Below, one piece after another: positions 1 to 12,675 of a stretch of 64,000 bases of DNA. Every line of letters begins with the position of its first letter. Position 1 is the first letter of the stretch. The translations under genes were made by a program, and so were the position numbers. Source of the DNA: Chloromonas sp. AAM2 (lineage: Eukaryota > Chlorophyta > Chlorophyceae > Chlamydomonadales > Chlamydomonadaceae); the NCBI GenBank assembly GCA_004335635.1, contig QAXH01006201.1:24660-88659 (forward strand), read 5' to 3'. A model generated the notes under the pieces. It ran no database searches and had not been told where the DNA came from. It saw only the letters and a list, made by a program, of their open reading frames with translations.

Positions 1-1188
1 GCTCATATGAGCATGGGCCATGCCCAGAGGTATGCACTTATTGTCAGAGCATGCTCTCAACTAGCAGTGTAGCTCGTTGCAGTGAACCAGCTATTCCTGG
101 GCTTGCAGTGGTGACGCACATGTGTATCACAATGTCATTCAGAAAACAGACAGCGAAAATCGGGAAGGCACTGCAGACTGAGCCAATTCCCCACCGACCT
201 CGTAAGGGGTGTCTCCGGGATCCACCCACTGGACCTGAAAACACAACACCGAGTACAAGGGAGTCATTCATCGATTGTGCATATTTTGCTGTTCTTTTTT
301 ATTATTATGAGGCCACTCGGAAATGGGCCGCTTTCGGAAATAGAGCTGGTCACTGTGGACAGTAGTGTCTTTGATAGGCCATAATCAGCAGCGTCATAAA
401 TGATGATCAAAAGCATCTACATGCGTGTTGGACCAATGCAACGTTCAAGCCTGGCACCTTTCTGTCATGTGTCCATCATGTGCAGTGTGTCCTTGACTGG
501 CTGGTTCCTGCTCTCTTGCAAGCACGCCCTTGTTGCCTTCATACCTGCCCGATGCATAAGTGCATCCACAGACTTCTGTGCATGCATGCAGCATGTGCAG
601 TTGACAACCTGTCTGGAAGGCCCATGCTCTCACCTCGCCAGTGACTTCGTTGTAAAAGTATTCTGTGCGTTGAAGGCTGGGAGTGGTGGCTACCTCCTGG
701 GCTAACTGCTTGAATTGCAGCAGCCTCCACGGGACATGAACAGCCAATCCCACCAGAACAGCCGCACATGCCATCCGTGGCAAATTCATGCTGTTGCAGT
801 GGGCGTCTGTCACAGCCGCTTAGGTGTCTGCTGCAAATTAGCTCCTCCTCCTTGCCCTTTGGTTATAGTGGCCTTTGGTTGCTGTGCTACAGTGGCTGTT
901 TCAGGTTGGACAATCGGATCGCGCTGATGGCGCAATCAAGCTGTGCTAAGCTATGCGAGCGATGTCACACTATTGAACGCAAGCTTTAGCAAGTTGATGA
1001 GCCACCCGATTAAAAAGGTCAAACTACCAACGTGAGAAGAGTTTAACCGACAAATCAACAATCAGGAAGCTGGGACACCGGCAATGGGAAGCTGGTGCGT
1101 TGCCTTCACCACGTTCAGTGCAATACTTGATGAATCGAGTTACTCAAACCAAAACCAAAACCCCATCGCAAACCCTGACTCGTCGTGA
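1..1188. other. Left flank, no gene recognised
   Basis: I see no convincing exon on either strand in these 1.2 kb. The reading frames present have no family resemblance and lack paired splice signals. The stretch just before 1189 is the presumed promoter and 5' UTR of the F-box gene. Confidence 0.4.
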
Positions 1189-3997
1189 ATGGCACTTGCA
1201 AGTCAACCCCTGGTGCAACCGCCGCATTTTGATGCAAGGCTGACAGAGATTATCCTCAGATTTGTGGAGCCTGAAAACCTTGTCGGGGCGTGCCTAGTGA
1301 ACAAGTGAGCGTTCGTGACACCGTGCCAGTTTGTAAGGCCTGAAAACTCTGCGTACATGGACAGTCTGGATACCAATGCGCAACCCGATGCAAATTCGGG
1401 ACAGTTAGGCCAGTGCAGCAGAACAGGTTGCGGACGGGCAGGGCTGCCCATTAGGGTTGTTCAGCACATCCATAGACACTGATGGGCATGATGTTCAGCA
1501 TGTTCGTTTCAGACCCCACGTATACCTTCTCTGCAGGCAATGGTGTGAGCTGGCACGGACCAGCAAGACCATCTGGTCACAACACTTGGATCCTCATGCA
1601 TTGGCGACTCTGCACCTTGGCCTACACCGAGCACCATCCACAGACACCCTTGCCGCTTGCATGGCACAAGGCACATCCCTGCTGCGCATGTACCTGGCCC
1701 TACATGCACGCAACTTCCTGCGCAACCCAACTTTCTCCCCCTCGCTGAATTGGACTGCGTCAATTAGACCGTCCCGCCGGCCGTGGGTAGGTAGCAGCAT
1801 GAGTGCACGTGTTCTAACGCATTTTCCTCCCACAGATTATGACTCAAAACCTCAACTGAGTAATCAATAAAAAAAGAAGTTTGCCAGTTCTGGGACAATT
1901 TCACTTGTGGTAGTGTGACTGGTCGTAATTGTGGTGATGAACCAGTGTCATCTGGCACTGAATGGTGGTGATGGTGCATGTCGGTAGGCGGTGGCGACTG
2001 CCACTACAGGTATATTTGTTTTAAAGCGCAACAGTACTGTGTCAATAATGTGTCAACGTCCATGCAGTGTCCACAGCAAGTGCAAAAGCACAACAGTAGA
2101 CTGAAAACCAGAAGAGTAGACTGAACCTCAACTGACTAGTTTTGAACGAGCACTGGTCTTTTTTGGTGCATCATCATTGATTACTATTAGTCTGTACAAC
2201 ATGCAACGTGCTCCATACCCACGAAAGTCACTGCAGCACATGACAAGTCGCACGCTAAACACCCACGCTGACTTCCATCGCTCAATTGCTGGCAACTTGC
2301 TTGGTTCCTGAATGCACACGGTCCCAATGACTCCTTGTGCACAGGTGGTGCGTGACTCGGGACACGATGCCGTGTTCGAGAACCCCCCTCAGGGGCTGCG
2401 CCTGGCCACCTCCCAGTTCACAGTGGCCTCCTACCCGCCCCTGCCCACGCCCTACCCGGCGCGGGGCGACCGCCTCAAGCGCGCCATACAGCGGCTGGTT
2501 GAGCCGGAGCAGCCCGGATGCCTGGCAACCACATCCGACTGGGCAGAGGTCGTGCAGGTGGGCAGAAAACAGATGAAAATATCAAACAGACAGGAAAAAT
2601 CAGTAAAGGGCAGAAGAGAAAAACAGAAATGAAAATGAAACAAAACATACAGTTGCGTAACACTGGTGTCATGCTTTTGGCCGCGCCAAGGGTTAACTAA
2701 GGGTTAACCGTCAACCAAAGTGAAGAACACAGCATCTCCCTGCTGTGGTGTCAAAACTGCTGTGGCGCACTGCCGGATCTGGGAGAGATTGCAATTCCCA
2801 GAACTGGCAAACCTTTTTTTTGCGCTTTTGTTTTTGGTGTACATCGCAATCAGAAGTCATCACGGTTTGCAAAGTTGAGAATTGAGTGCACGCAGCGCCG
2901 TGCCACCTACTGTCTCCAACGTTTCTGCTTGCTGACTTGCTTACAGGTAGTGGACTTGGAAAGCGAGCTAACCCAGCGGGGCTTGCTCACGCCTGAAGTT
3001 CACGCGGTGCTAGACGGCGGCCTGAACCTGGGCCTGTCCATTCACGTAGCGGCCCACCACTCGCAGCCCGGCACGTTTGCAGTTGGGCTGCTGCTGGATA
3101 ACGGCAGGGGGGAGGTGCCCAGCATGCAGAGCTTCGTGGCGCGGCCGTCCAGCTACCACTTCTGGTCGGGCAAGAAGCATGTGCCGGCGGGCTCTGGGTG
3201 GCTCAGGTGGGCACTGGGTGGCTCAGGTGGGCACCGGGTGGCTCAGGTGGGCACCGGGTGGGCACTGGGTGGCTCAGGTGGGCTCTGGGTGGCTCAGGTG
3301 GGCTCTGGGTGGCTCAGGTGGGCACCGGGTGGGACCAACTGGGAGCGGGTTACATTGAGAGGCAGGGACGATCATTCCATGTATATCTTCAGACTAGTAC
3401 ATACAATGTGCAGGCTGGGTGGCAGAGTGATGTTGGCCTGTTGACTTGGCAAGCATACTCGAGCAGAGTGCAGCTTTTGTGGAACAACTAGTATGTAGGT
3501 GAACGCCTATGGTTTAGGCTGAAGATTGTGGTCCAAAAAGCCTTGTCTAGCGCACCGACTCTTGCATGCAGGTTTGCGCATGTCGTGCGCTGTCCTCCGG
3601 GGTTCCGTCGCGCCATTGTGCTCCTGCGCGGGCGGCAGGGCTCGCCACCGGACGGCACGCTGCAGCCACGCGGCATCAAGTTCGCGAGCGCAGAGCTGCA
3701 GTTCGTGCCTGCTCAGCACCTGAGCGACTTCCAAGCGGTGAGTGTTGACACTGAGGATTTGGGCGGTGCGTTGCCGAGGCCAGGAGCGGGAGGGACACCA
3801 GAGAAATCAACCCCGGGCACGGTTGCAGTCAGCGCTGTCTGCCATTTGCAGCTCCTTCACTTGCGACTGCTCATGTGTGCCCCAACTGATTAAGCTCTCG
3901 TGTGTATGACTGCTTGCAGAACACGAATTCTATCAAATGGAGCAAGAGACAGGACCACATGTCGGTCGAGGACGTGCCAATCAACTTGAACATATGA
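1189..3997 (+). CDS. F-box protein with C-terminal FBA-like domain (FBXO2/FBXO6 type)
   Basis: Predicted substrate receptor of an SCF ubiquitin ligase. Six exons: 1189-1304, 1537-1786, 2345-2557, 2947-3206, 3572-3737, 3920-3997, giving 360 residues with agreeing phases. Residues about 14-55 read as an F-box: leucine/isoleucine helix (LTEIILRFVEPENL), then the LVNKQWCELA segment split by intron 1. The RNFLRNP motif that opens FBA domains follows, then the FTVASY and QVVDLESEL segments, and near the end IVLLRGRQ and GIKFASAELQFV, in the order seen in FBXO2/6/44 proteins. FBA domains of that group are galactose-binding-like folds, some of which bind glycoproteins; whether this one binds glycans cannot be read here. 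The start is the first ATG in frame with the F-box. Exon 4 ends inside a minisatellite that repeats the splice donor several times, so the exact donor is uncertain. Family assignment is from pattern recognition, not a search. Confidence 0.7.
3187..3345 (+). repeat. Minisatellite of about 20 bp that repeats a 5' splice site
   Basis: About seven imperfect copies of a 20-21 bp unit (core GGTGGCTCAGGTGGGC) span the exon 4/intron 4 boundary of the F-box gene. Six copies contain CAG|GTGGG, the donor form used at the end of exon 3 of the same gene. Possible donors lie near 3207, 3227, 3247, 3278, 3298 and 3318. Confidence 0.85.
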
Positions 3998-5370
3998 CGC
4001 AGCTCGTGACATTGTCCAGAAATGCAGCCTGACCTCGCAAGAGGGGGTGTCCAAGTGCCGTCTCAAGTCGTCCAAGGCTTGGTGCTTTTTTAATGATGGC
4101 TCCGAGAACTGGCAAACATCATTTTTTATAAATGATCCAATCATCAACCCAGTTGTTTCGCATGCTTGCACTGAACGGATGGTTCAAACTCACTGAAAAC
4201 TCTCTCGCAATAGCCCTGCCTGATGACCAATTCTGAAGAGGACCTGTTGGAGCGCTTGGGTTTGGTTTGAACTGGTTTATGGTAGACGACTAGCATAATG
4301 GCATGCATGAGCTAACCGGGCAGGGCGTAACAGTGAGACCAGGATTTGAGCTGGCCAACCGGTAGGAAGAAGAGGCGTGCGTTTCCACCTCCAGCGGAGA
4401 AGCCTGGTACTGTTACAGAGCGCGGTCCCAGAACAGCCAACAATGTCATTTGCAAGAGAGCACACAGTTCGCATCTTAAAGCACTGGAACAACATCGGTT
4501 CCAGTGGTACTCCCAAGAATTGTCCCAGAACTGGCAAACTTGTTTTTGTTTGAGCTACCTGGCAATGTTACAACAAGTTTCTGACACGCAACGAGCTGCC
4601 CCCAGAGCGCTTGGAAGCCAACAATGCCATTTGCACGCGAGCATGGAAGCAACCTGCCAGAGAGGCGACACTGGTGGAGTTTTTTTATTTTTGGCTACCT
4701 AGGCTTGGCTACCTCCCCAAGGAGGCGGGTGACCAGACAGGCAACACGTACCAAGCCAGCCTACATAGGACTGGGCTAGCCAGCGATCAGTGATAAGAAT
4801 AACAGATTGAATGCATGGCTATGACTGGCCGCACGCTGCAACTAAAGGTTTATGGGACAACGCCATCGGCATGCTTGCCAAAGGAGACGTCCAGTGTATA
4901 AAACGATGCAACGCACAGTAACAGCACACACCCAAGAGGCAGGCAGGTCACGCTCGATGAAAGCAGGACACAGCCTGGACCAAGAACAGCGTCTCAAAAA
5001 TAATCTATTAGTTCAACCAGCCGACTGGCCGTGACGACATCATGCCACCCAGTACCACCCACCAACCAGTCGACTTGCGCGTGAGATGTACATGTGAGCA
5101 TGCTTCAAAGAGTGCCAGCCAATCAAGTCTTGACACACCGGTTGCTTTGACACATCAAACAGTGTGAATGCACTACCCGGCGCTGTTTTAAGAGTGGTCA
5201 ACTTGCCTCAACAGACTGAATTCAACAGCGCCACAGACTGCACCACAACCAGTGGTTCGCATCATACCCATGAACTTGCAGCACATCTCAGCGCCAGGCG
5301 TAATACAGCGTCCCCAGCCGGCAGAACCCATGACCAATCCCACGTCGTAGGCTAACTGAGTGGTGTGCTG
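3998..5370. other. Intergenic, convergent gene ends, no gene seen
   Basis: This lies between the F-box gene (+) and the first small paralogue (-), so both transcription units end here. It contains two copies of the dispersed terminal motif (near 4105 and 4519, reverse orientation). The remaining open frames have no splice context or family resemblance. Confidence 0.5.
4515..4545 (-). repeat. Copy of the GTTTGCCAGTTCTGGGACAA terminal motif
   Basis: Reverse-orientation copy of the dispersed motif described at 5638-6113. It is preceded by the same TTCCAGTGGTACTC segment seen beside the copies at 6066 and 54190, so the shared unit is longer than the core motif. Confidence 0.7.
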
Positions 5371-7222
5371 CTAGACATCCTCGAGAGTGCGCTTGAGGTT
5401 CTCCTGGATGCTTGGCCTGTTGGAAACGTCCATGCCAGTCTTCGTGCGCCTGTGCTCAACATACTCCTGCATGGACGTGCGCATGGAGAATCCATGATCA
5501 AACGGTTGCCATCCATGCGGTCTCTGCGGCTTTGTGTGTCCTGTACGAAACAAGCACGAGTCGTTGTAGCAAGGCCAAGGACACACGGTCAAGGCTGTGG
5601 GTGGATAACTCAGCTGCACAGCCCTGCAAAAAACAGAAGTTTGCCAGTTCTGGGACAATTCCTGTGTTCTGCACTGGAACCAGTGGTACTATGGCGCGAC
5701 CTGTTTTGAAAGATTCGGTTCTCAGTGTGTCCTTCTCATCTGTGGGTCCATCCATTGTTCGTATGTTGGTTGACCATGGTGGCAAAAGTTAAGTGACGGG
5801 CAGTGGTTTTCTTGAGGCAGTCGTCTGTAACTTGAGTTGTGTGGGTGGCACAGCTTCTGGGACAATTCTGGGACACACAAGTCTGGGACACACAGCTTCT
5901 GAGACAATTGTGGCTACTCTCAGTTCTGATGTGCGTGTTTTGAAGTAGTAAACTAAGAGCGTGTGTGTGTGTGCGTGAAAGTATTGTTCTGCCACAGTGC
6001 GGGTATAAGGTGCTGGTAGACGGCACAGTGCCACTTGTGTGATACATCGACCATTACTGTGAAGACAGTGGTACTCCCCAGGAATTGTCCCAGAACTGGC
6101 AAACTTTTTTTCCTGCTTGCACATGACTAAACAATATGGAATGTAATTACAAACGGTTCACTAACAAACAGTTGATTGCACGCTCTGCTGTCGTGGGAAT
6201 ACGAGGGGAACCGGTGCAAGCCTCAGTTGCCTGTCATGGCCTGTCAACAGACCAATGCATGCATGTGAAGTTGGCAAAAGTGCTAGAACCTCTAATGTGC
6301 TCAAGGTGCTGAAAACCTCTAGTTCGACAATGTGGTACACAGACATCACCCAGACATGCTCACATGCTGGATTATCTCCACGGTTTTCTTCTGCATTTCC
6401 TCAATGGAGAGGTCAGGCGACTGTTCTGCCTTGACTATCGCCTCAGCAGCTGTGGCTAGCGGCTCAGACCAACTGAGGACAGCAGGTTGGCGTCAGACTT
6501 TGAAGAGAGCAAACAGACTAAGTGTGGACTGGCAGTGCAGGGTGAATGCGTACTATAATTTGAATGTGCGCGCAGCCGGGCAGGCCAGGCTTGACTGCGG
6601 GATGATGCGGAAGCATGCATTTGCGCTGCCATGCACACCTGTCAAGTGCATGTCTATACCGCAAAACGTTGTTGCAACCTGTACGTCCATCCCTGTGGGC
6701 ATGCATGCGTGCATGCATGCATGCATGCATGTCACAGCTGCACGTGCTTGTGTGGGTCCCAGACTCCTACCCTTCAGCTCCTGGAATGGTGGCTTCTGTC
6801 TCCCCCCTCAGCTGCTGCTCTTTCTGCATGGAAGAACTGCAGACGGTGTGAACCCTATCAGTAGAAAAGTGCTACGCTAGGCTACCATTGCCACCAAGTG
6901 TCACAGGCAGGTGCAGAACCCTATCACGAGAATGAGACCAATGTCAGAATGGTGTGCTTGACTGTCACTGTCAGAGGGCATCAAACAAAAACGCACCAGG
7001 CGCTTCAAGGTTTCGGGTTCTTCCGGGCTCATCTTCGCGCCTGTGCGGCAGCACCTGCGCGGCGTGTAGCGTCTGCAAACAGAGGGTCGCTCGACAGGTT
7101 GCTTGTGGTGCAAGATAACAGACGCAATCCCAAGCCACGCACCGCACAAGGACAGGTGGGCGGAGAGTGCGGGCTGCGATACGCCCGCAGGCTGCGTAAG
7201 CGTGACCAGACAGGCACTGCAT
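5371..7222 (-). CDS. Small conserved protein, paralogue 1 (probably organelle-targeted, function unknown)
   Basis: Five exons read on the minus strand: 7222-7143, 7054-6997, 6823-6771, 6472-6364, 5466-5371, giving 131 residues. I do not recognise the family. The N-terminus (MQCLSGHAYAACGRIAARTL...) is Arg/Ala-rich with almost no acidic residues, like a mitochondrial or plastid transit peptide. The mature part is acidic and probably helical: GAKMSPEEPETLKRL, then a GWSEPLATAAEAIVKAEQ segment, then SIEEMQKKTVEII. The final exon encodes a charged tail ending LKRTLEDV. Exon sizes after exon 1 are nearly identical to those of the paralogue at 8949-10290 (58, 53 and 109 nt in both), and all intron phases match. 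The start Met is supported because both paralogues align from their first residue. Confidence 0.7.
5636..6113. mobile_element. Non-autonomous element with inverted GTTTGCCAGTTCTGGGACAA ends
   Basis: The left end (5638 onward) and right end (to about 6110, reverse complement) share about 27 bp as inverted repeats ending in an A-rich tract. The interior holds further partial copies of the TTCTGGGACA core (about 5850-5910). It has no coding capacity and lies in intron 4 of the first small paralogue. The inverted paired ends suggest a MITE-like element, but no target-site duplication is clear. Confidence 0.5.
6700..6732. repeat. GCAT tetranucleotide tract
   Basis: A short run of alternating GCAT units in intron 3 of the first small paralogue. 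Simple-sequence DNA with no other signal. Confidence 0.8.
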
Positions 7223-8948
7223 GGTAACAAGTTGATACAGGGCCTGTCAGACAAAGCATGATCCTACAGGTCCTGTCAGACAAACTGTGAAACCTCGCGC
7301 ACAAGTGTAACCGTTTCAGCGAACTAACTGTCACCCGCGCTGAACATTCCTTGGCCTTGTTGCTAAGGACGCAATTGGTGGTTAACAGACCCACCAATTG
7401 GGGTGCAATACCCTTTGCAGTTACAAATCTTTGCGGCTATCTTCTTGAGCCTTCTCAGCTAGAGGCAGACGTGGCCCTGAACAATCCGGCGAATTATGAG
7501 TAGCATTGCACAATCCACACCAGCCAGAAAAGCAAGACAGGAAGGATGCGCAAAAGCTGAAGACTAGTTGCAAGTTATCTCTCGTTTAAACTTCATTGAC
7601 CCTACGAGTTGCCATTTCACTAGCTCTGACACTGACCCTACCCTGACAATCTTTCACTTCATGCCATATGTATGGCTAACAGGATGCTTTCGGAAGGCGT
7701 TCTGTGGGGTGATGGCCACAAGGGCCCCACCACCCCTTGCTGACACGGCCAGATTCCCCTTTGCTAGGAGAAATGGTTGCAATTTGCGCAGATAGTTTGA
7801 GCAAACTAACTGTCGTCCGCGCTCAACATTCCTTGGCCTTGCTGACACAATGTTGTTGGTTAACAGACCCACCATCAAATGCAATTCCCCTTACAGTTAA
7901 AACCCTTCATGCAATTTGCGCAATCATTTGATATTTGCGTTTGACGTGCTTCATGGTGTGCACTCCCTCCTTGTAAGTATGTGAGCAGCTGCTTGGCACC
8001 ACCATGTTTGTTTGGGCGTTACCAGCTGATGCTCCGTTGCAACAGCCGCCCACCAGTTTGCCTTGCTGGCGCTCCTGGCTCTGTAGGCTTTGCAGCAGGA
8101 GGCAGCACCAGTTGGTGAACTCAAGCAGGCTGCAGCCAAGCAGTATCCAATCAGTTGATCGGCAGGGTGCGGGCCTTTTTGCCTGCCTGCCTGCAGCAGC
8201 CCAGCTGCAACAGTCGCAGTAGCCTGGTCATATCACGCATGCGTGCTCAAGCACCCAACAGTTTTCTGCCTGCCCTATTCATACATGACATGATCACATT
8301 TCCATAGCTGACCACACCAACAAAGCCATGCCACGCCTTCTGCCTGAGCTCACAATTGATTGGATGCGCCTTCAAACGATAACTATTAGACTGTGAAGCC
8401 ATTCCACGCAGCCTTGTTTGAAATATCCATATGCCGGTAACCAACAACTCTTGGCACGTCACCAGTAGTAGCGACATGGAGTGAGAGTAACTGGGGTGAG
8501 GACCTGTGACTTGGTAAGACAAGCCCAGTCTTGAACAGTCAGTTTTCAACAGTCCCCAATTGTTACATGAGTATAGCTCTTGCAGCCATGCTCAACAATT
8601 CCAGCGACGTGCTCTTGTACAGTACATCGTATGACCACTGGTCAGTACGACCCAAACTACAAATGGCGGTTTCCAATGTAATAATCCACAGAGACCTGTA
8701 ACAGGTCAGGTCATGGTACAAGTTCACATAACTAGCCGCACGCCAAAGAACTGCTAACGAGTGTCTTGATCAACATGCGCCGCCTGCCTACCAACGAATA
8801 TTCAATGCCTCATTCCACTGCACTACTGTACACTGCACAAATCCAACGCTTGGACCGGCCCTTAATACATTTCCCGTAATCAGACACAAGTCCTCCTCTA
8901 ACGACATCAAACAAACCCCCTCTAGCGCAATTCTCAGGTGTCTGCTGC
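7223..8948. other. Spacer between tandem paralogues, repeat-bearing, no gene seen
   Basis: It holds two related segments (about 7318-7425 and 7800-7905) sharing a TTGGTTAACAGACCCACC-like core and a following CC(C)TTACAGTTA. It also holds one copy of the GGAGGGAGTGCACACC repeat (about 7905-7985, reverse). I find no exon with splice context. The 3' part carries the polyadenylation region of the paralogue at 8949, and the 5' edge the promoter of the paralogue at 7222. Confidence 0.45.
7905..7985 (-). repeat. Copy of the ~75 bp GGAGGGAGTGCACACC repeat
   Basis: Reverse-orientation copy. It matches the copies at 23727-23792 and 62385-62458 over the core and an adjoining segment that reads GCAATTTGCGCAA next to GCGT(T/G)GGACGTGCTTCA. 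Confidence 0.75.
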
Positions 8949-10290
8949 TCAGGTGTTCCTGAGTGTCTGCTCGATGTTGTCCCTGATGCTGGGATGGCTG
9001 GACACGTCCAGGCCGGACTTTGCAGTAGTGGTCTCCACATACACCTGCTGTGAGGCAAGGGCAGAGCTCACAAGGTCAGTCACGTCTGCATGGCTCTGCA
9101 ATGTGCCAAACAACCGATGCCAAGCAAAAATGCCAGAATTCCTAGTCTTTGCACCAACGTAGATGATACACATGCTATGCTTAGACACATGCACAATAGG
9201 CACAGAATTAATGAAATCAATGAAAATGTAGTAGATGATCACATGATATGTGCTCCTCACACGCGCACCGCCTTGGTATCGGTTGCTTGCTTCTATTGTC
9301 ACAGGCGTCCCTTGTGTCCTACGTTGTGGTGGTGCTGGTTGTGTCCTACACACACGACAACAATCCGGTCTCATCATCTGCATGTCTGTGTGGGTGCGTC
9401 TGGCCACTAGAAGACCGACCAGGTTTCATCACAACTGTGGCTTCCGCACCTTCTTTATCACCTCCACGGTCTGCTTCTGCATCTCTTCAACAGAAACTTC
9501 AGGGGCCCGCTCTGCCTTCACCACCGCCTCAGCTGTTGTGGCCAAGGATTGGGACCACCTGCGGAGAGAAAGTGAGAACTGTATCTGTTTGCGTTTGTAT
9601 CATTCTAGGGGGTTGTATCACAACGTAGGACACAAGGGAATCCACAGCGTGCTACAAAGCGCCCGCCGTTTACTGACGAGCTTCCAGCAAAACGGCGTGT
9701 CTGCCAGGCCCTGGACCAGAGAATTCTGACCTGGAGTGGAAAGTTGGGAATGCATGTTGCTTGGGGTGTCCAAGTGTGGCACTGTATGGCCTAACCAGAT
9801 CATGTGGCGGTTCAGCTACATGCTACAGTATGATTGCGTGCGTGCATGCAGGCCGGGTTTGCATCTAAGACATGCATGTTGGTGCATAACTTACCCTTCA
9901 GTGCCAGGAATGCTGACCTCGGACTCGCCCCTTAGATGCTTCTCTTTCTGCGCAGCGCAGCGAACAATTCCAGTAAGGGTTGTGCATTGTACGGCATGGT
10001 AGCCCCTGGAAAAGCTGTGTCACGTCCCGGCATGCATCAAACGCCGCTCACCAGTCGCTGGAGATTTTCGGGCTCCTCTTCGCTCATCTTGGCACCTGTG
10101 CGAGAGTACCTGCACAGCAGCCAAAGGCCGAAGCCCGATCAGTTCATCGTATTGCCAGCAACCTGAAGAACAACCCTACTGCCAGATCACGGCCCACGTA
10201 CCGGACGGCCAGGATCTGCTGACTGCTGCGGAGACTGCAAGCGCCGGCGCTGCCGCACGCCGCGTATACATGACGAGCCAGAGACTGCAT
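8949..10290 (-). CDS. Small conserved protein, paralogue 2 (probably organelle-targeted, function unknown)
   Basis: Five exons on the minus strand: 10290-10202, 10109-10052, 9947-9895, 9558-9450, 9047-8949, giving 135 residues. It aligns along its whole length with the protein at 5371-7222: MQSLARHVYAACG opens it, followed by RTGAKMSEEEPENLQRL, KEKHLRGESEVSIPGTEG, WSQSLATTAEAVVKAE, VSVEEMQKQTVEVIKK, and a tail with GLDVSSHPSIRDNIEQTL. The Arg/Ala/Ser-rich start without acids suggests organelle import; the rest is charged and probably helical. Introns interrupt the two copies at the same codons with the same phases, so they arose by gene duplication rather than retroposition. The tail differs most (QVYVETTTAKS against EYVEHRRTKT). 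Family not recognised. Confidence 0.7.
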
Positions 10291-12675
10291 TGATCAGGCT
10301 TTTGATTTGAAGATCAAGGTGAAGTGGTGTTGCGAACTTCGCTCTTTGTGCCGATTTGGAAGAGGATTCACAGGCGTACAGCAGGTTTGCCAGTGGCTAT
10401 CCGCGTAGTTTGCAACGGAGTAAGATGGACTGAGTCAAATGAAGCGAGGGTGTGTGTCCCGTGTCCGCACTAAAACAATTGGAGTCCCTTTCTGACGTCA
10501 TGGCCACGTGGGGCAGCATGTGGCGCCCACCATCAGCAACTTTGGGCTGCAGACGTCTTGCAGGACAAAGACCATACGCAGGAACGCCCAGGTTGGACGA
10601 CATGGTCCATTTCGCCGTTGAAAGGTTTCGTTGCAAACAGATGTTTGTGCGTAATCTGCATGTGGTCACCCCCAAACACCGCGCATGGGGCCAACTCACC
10701 GGCTGCACCGGCAAACTCAGTCACTACTCTACTGGCTGGCTGTAGCGTCCACGTAGAGTACCAGGGTCAGGGCTAGTCAGAGAGGCAGGGGCTGCAGACG
10801 CTATTCCAACCGAGTGTCAGGTGTGATGTCTAGTGACAAGTCAAGTCATCGCTTCCAAGGTAGCATGTGGCGCCCATCATGTCGGGTGTTCAGCTACTGC
10901 TTGCTCCCTGAACTGCTTGCGCAACGCGCAATATGCCCATTGGCAGGGCCTGGATTAGCCTGCCCATTGCAGGGCCGCGTGGCAGGAAGCATGTTCTTGT
11001 TGTCACGGCGGAGGGTACATTAACAACACAGACACACCAGCAAGGCGTGTCAGCCAACTAATCAGGCATCGCCCGTGATAAGGGGACTGTAGGCCATCAT
11101 GGTATGATCATGATCATGATCATTATAATGGTAGGTCGCATGGATGCTCCGCAGTCCTCTGATCAAGGCGACTTGTGATCAACTGGCTGACACGCCATGT
11201 TGGTGAGTTTGTGTGATCATTCTGCTGGTCTGTGGGCCACCTGTCGTGCGTGACTTGAAGATGAACCATCTATCAAGTACAGGAAATAATACAGATGTGA
11301 GCTGACGCCATTGTGTCTCTGCGAAGTGCAGCGCGTGCTTTTGGTGCGCACTCCCTCCTTGCAACCACACATGGCACGGCACGACACTTGCAACCACACA
11401 TGGCACAGTGCTGAGTGACAAATGGCCGCCTAGGCTTCCCCCTTTCCCCTTACTCTACTCTAGTCGCATTGCCCCATTTTGGCTGTTGGCTGTATGATTG
11501 TCTTTGGCACATCGGCCCGTGTAAATGGGCGTTGATTGGGGTTTTGATTCATGCGGGCTTGATGTGTCGTCAAACTGCCGTAGTAGATACATGCGTTGGA
11601 CGTGCTACATGGTGTGCACTCCCTCTTTGTAACTCTACAACCCCCAAAGTGCTCAAAGTCACATGTGGCGAGTGCACTGGCGTCAGCAGCGATTATCAAT
11701 GCATTCCCCTGTTCAAAGTGTTGAGCGTCTTTAGATTCATTCTGAACAGGAGAATGCATTGACAATCGCCGCTAAGTGATAATGGCGTCACCACATCACT
11801 TGATGTGTCTTTGAGCGTTATCTGTGTAGAGTGTCTGATCTGCGACGTCTTACAGAACACTGCAGAGACAGTAGGAGAAAAAAAGTTTCTGAACTGGCTG
11901 CCAACATGAACTTGGCATGTTGGAATTCACATGCCAAAATGCACTGCCATGTAATCTGCCGAGTCCGGCAGCCTCAACTGCGTTCTCAGAGTGTGTGATT
12001 TACAAAGCAGCCTTGGCTTTGGTATGAGCACTCCGCATAACCATCCTTACACACCCAAGTGCGTGTCAACAGCACTTCAGACTGCCTCCCCCTTTCCTCC
12101 CCAAACATGGCTAAACAATCTGACATCGCTGGTAATTTTCAAGGCTTCTTCGGTTGCAGTGCATACGCAGACAGCACAGGCAAGCCAACTCACGTATGTT
12201 GGTGTTTGATTGCGCCTCTGCAACGCTAGTTGATGGCGGCACTGGGACGTGCCACGACAGTGAATATACATGCATGGTCGTCACGAGTGCACATGCTCTG
12301 CAGCGGCTCAGCTAGCCTGCGTGCAAGCAGCCTGTTCAACCATGCCAGCGGCATAATGACAGCATCCAGTCCGATTGTCTTGAGTCTTGACCAGGCCATT
12401 GCAAGTTTGTGTACAGGCCATTGTTCCTGAGTACAAAATCCAAAAAATACCGTCCAGCGACATCCAGCAGTTGCTTGCACGGAATTCCACGTACTCTCTA
12501 GGTTGTGGGATGTTACGTATCCAGCCCAAAGATTGCCAGTCTGTTGTCGTTGCCAATGGCTGAGAGCTGCCGCTGACTCAGGCCCGTTACCCTGCAAGCG
12601 GCCAGACATGCACACACGCTTTGTCTTTGCCACCTTGCCTGTAGTGACAACATCAGAATCTTCCAGAGGTGACCT

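Noticed and set aside
3077..3491. Gly/Trp-rich frames across the minisatellite as a repeat protein
   Set aside because: The three frames over the array are all open because of the repeat itself. The FBA continuation in exon 5 requires the array to be spliced out.
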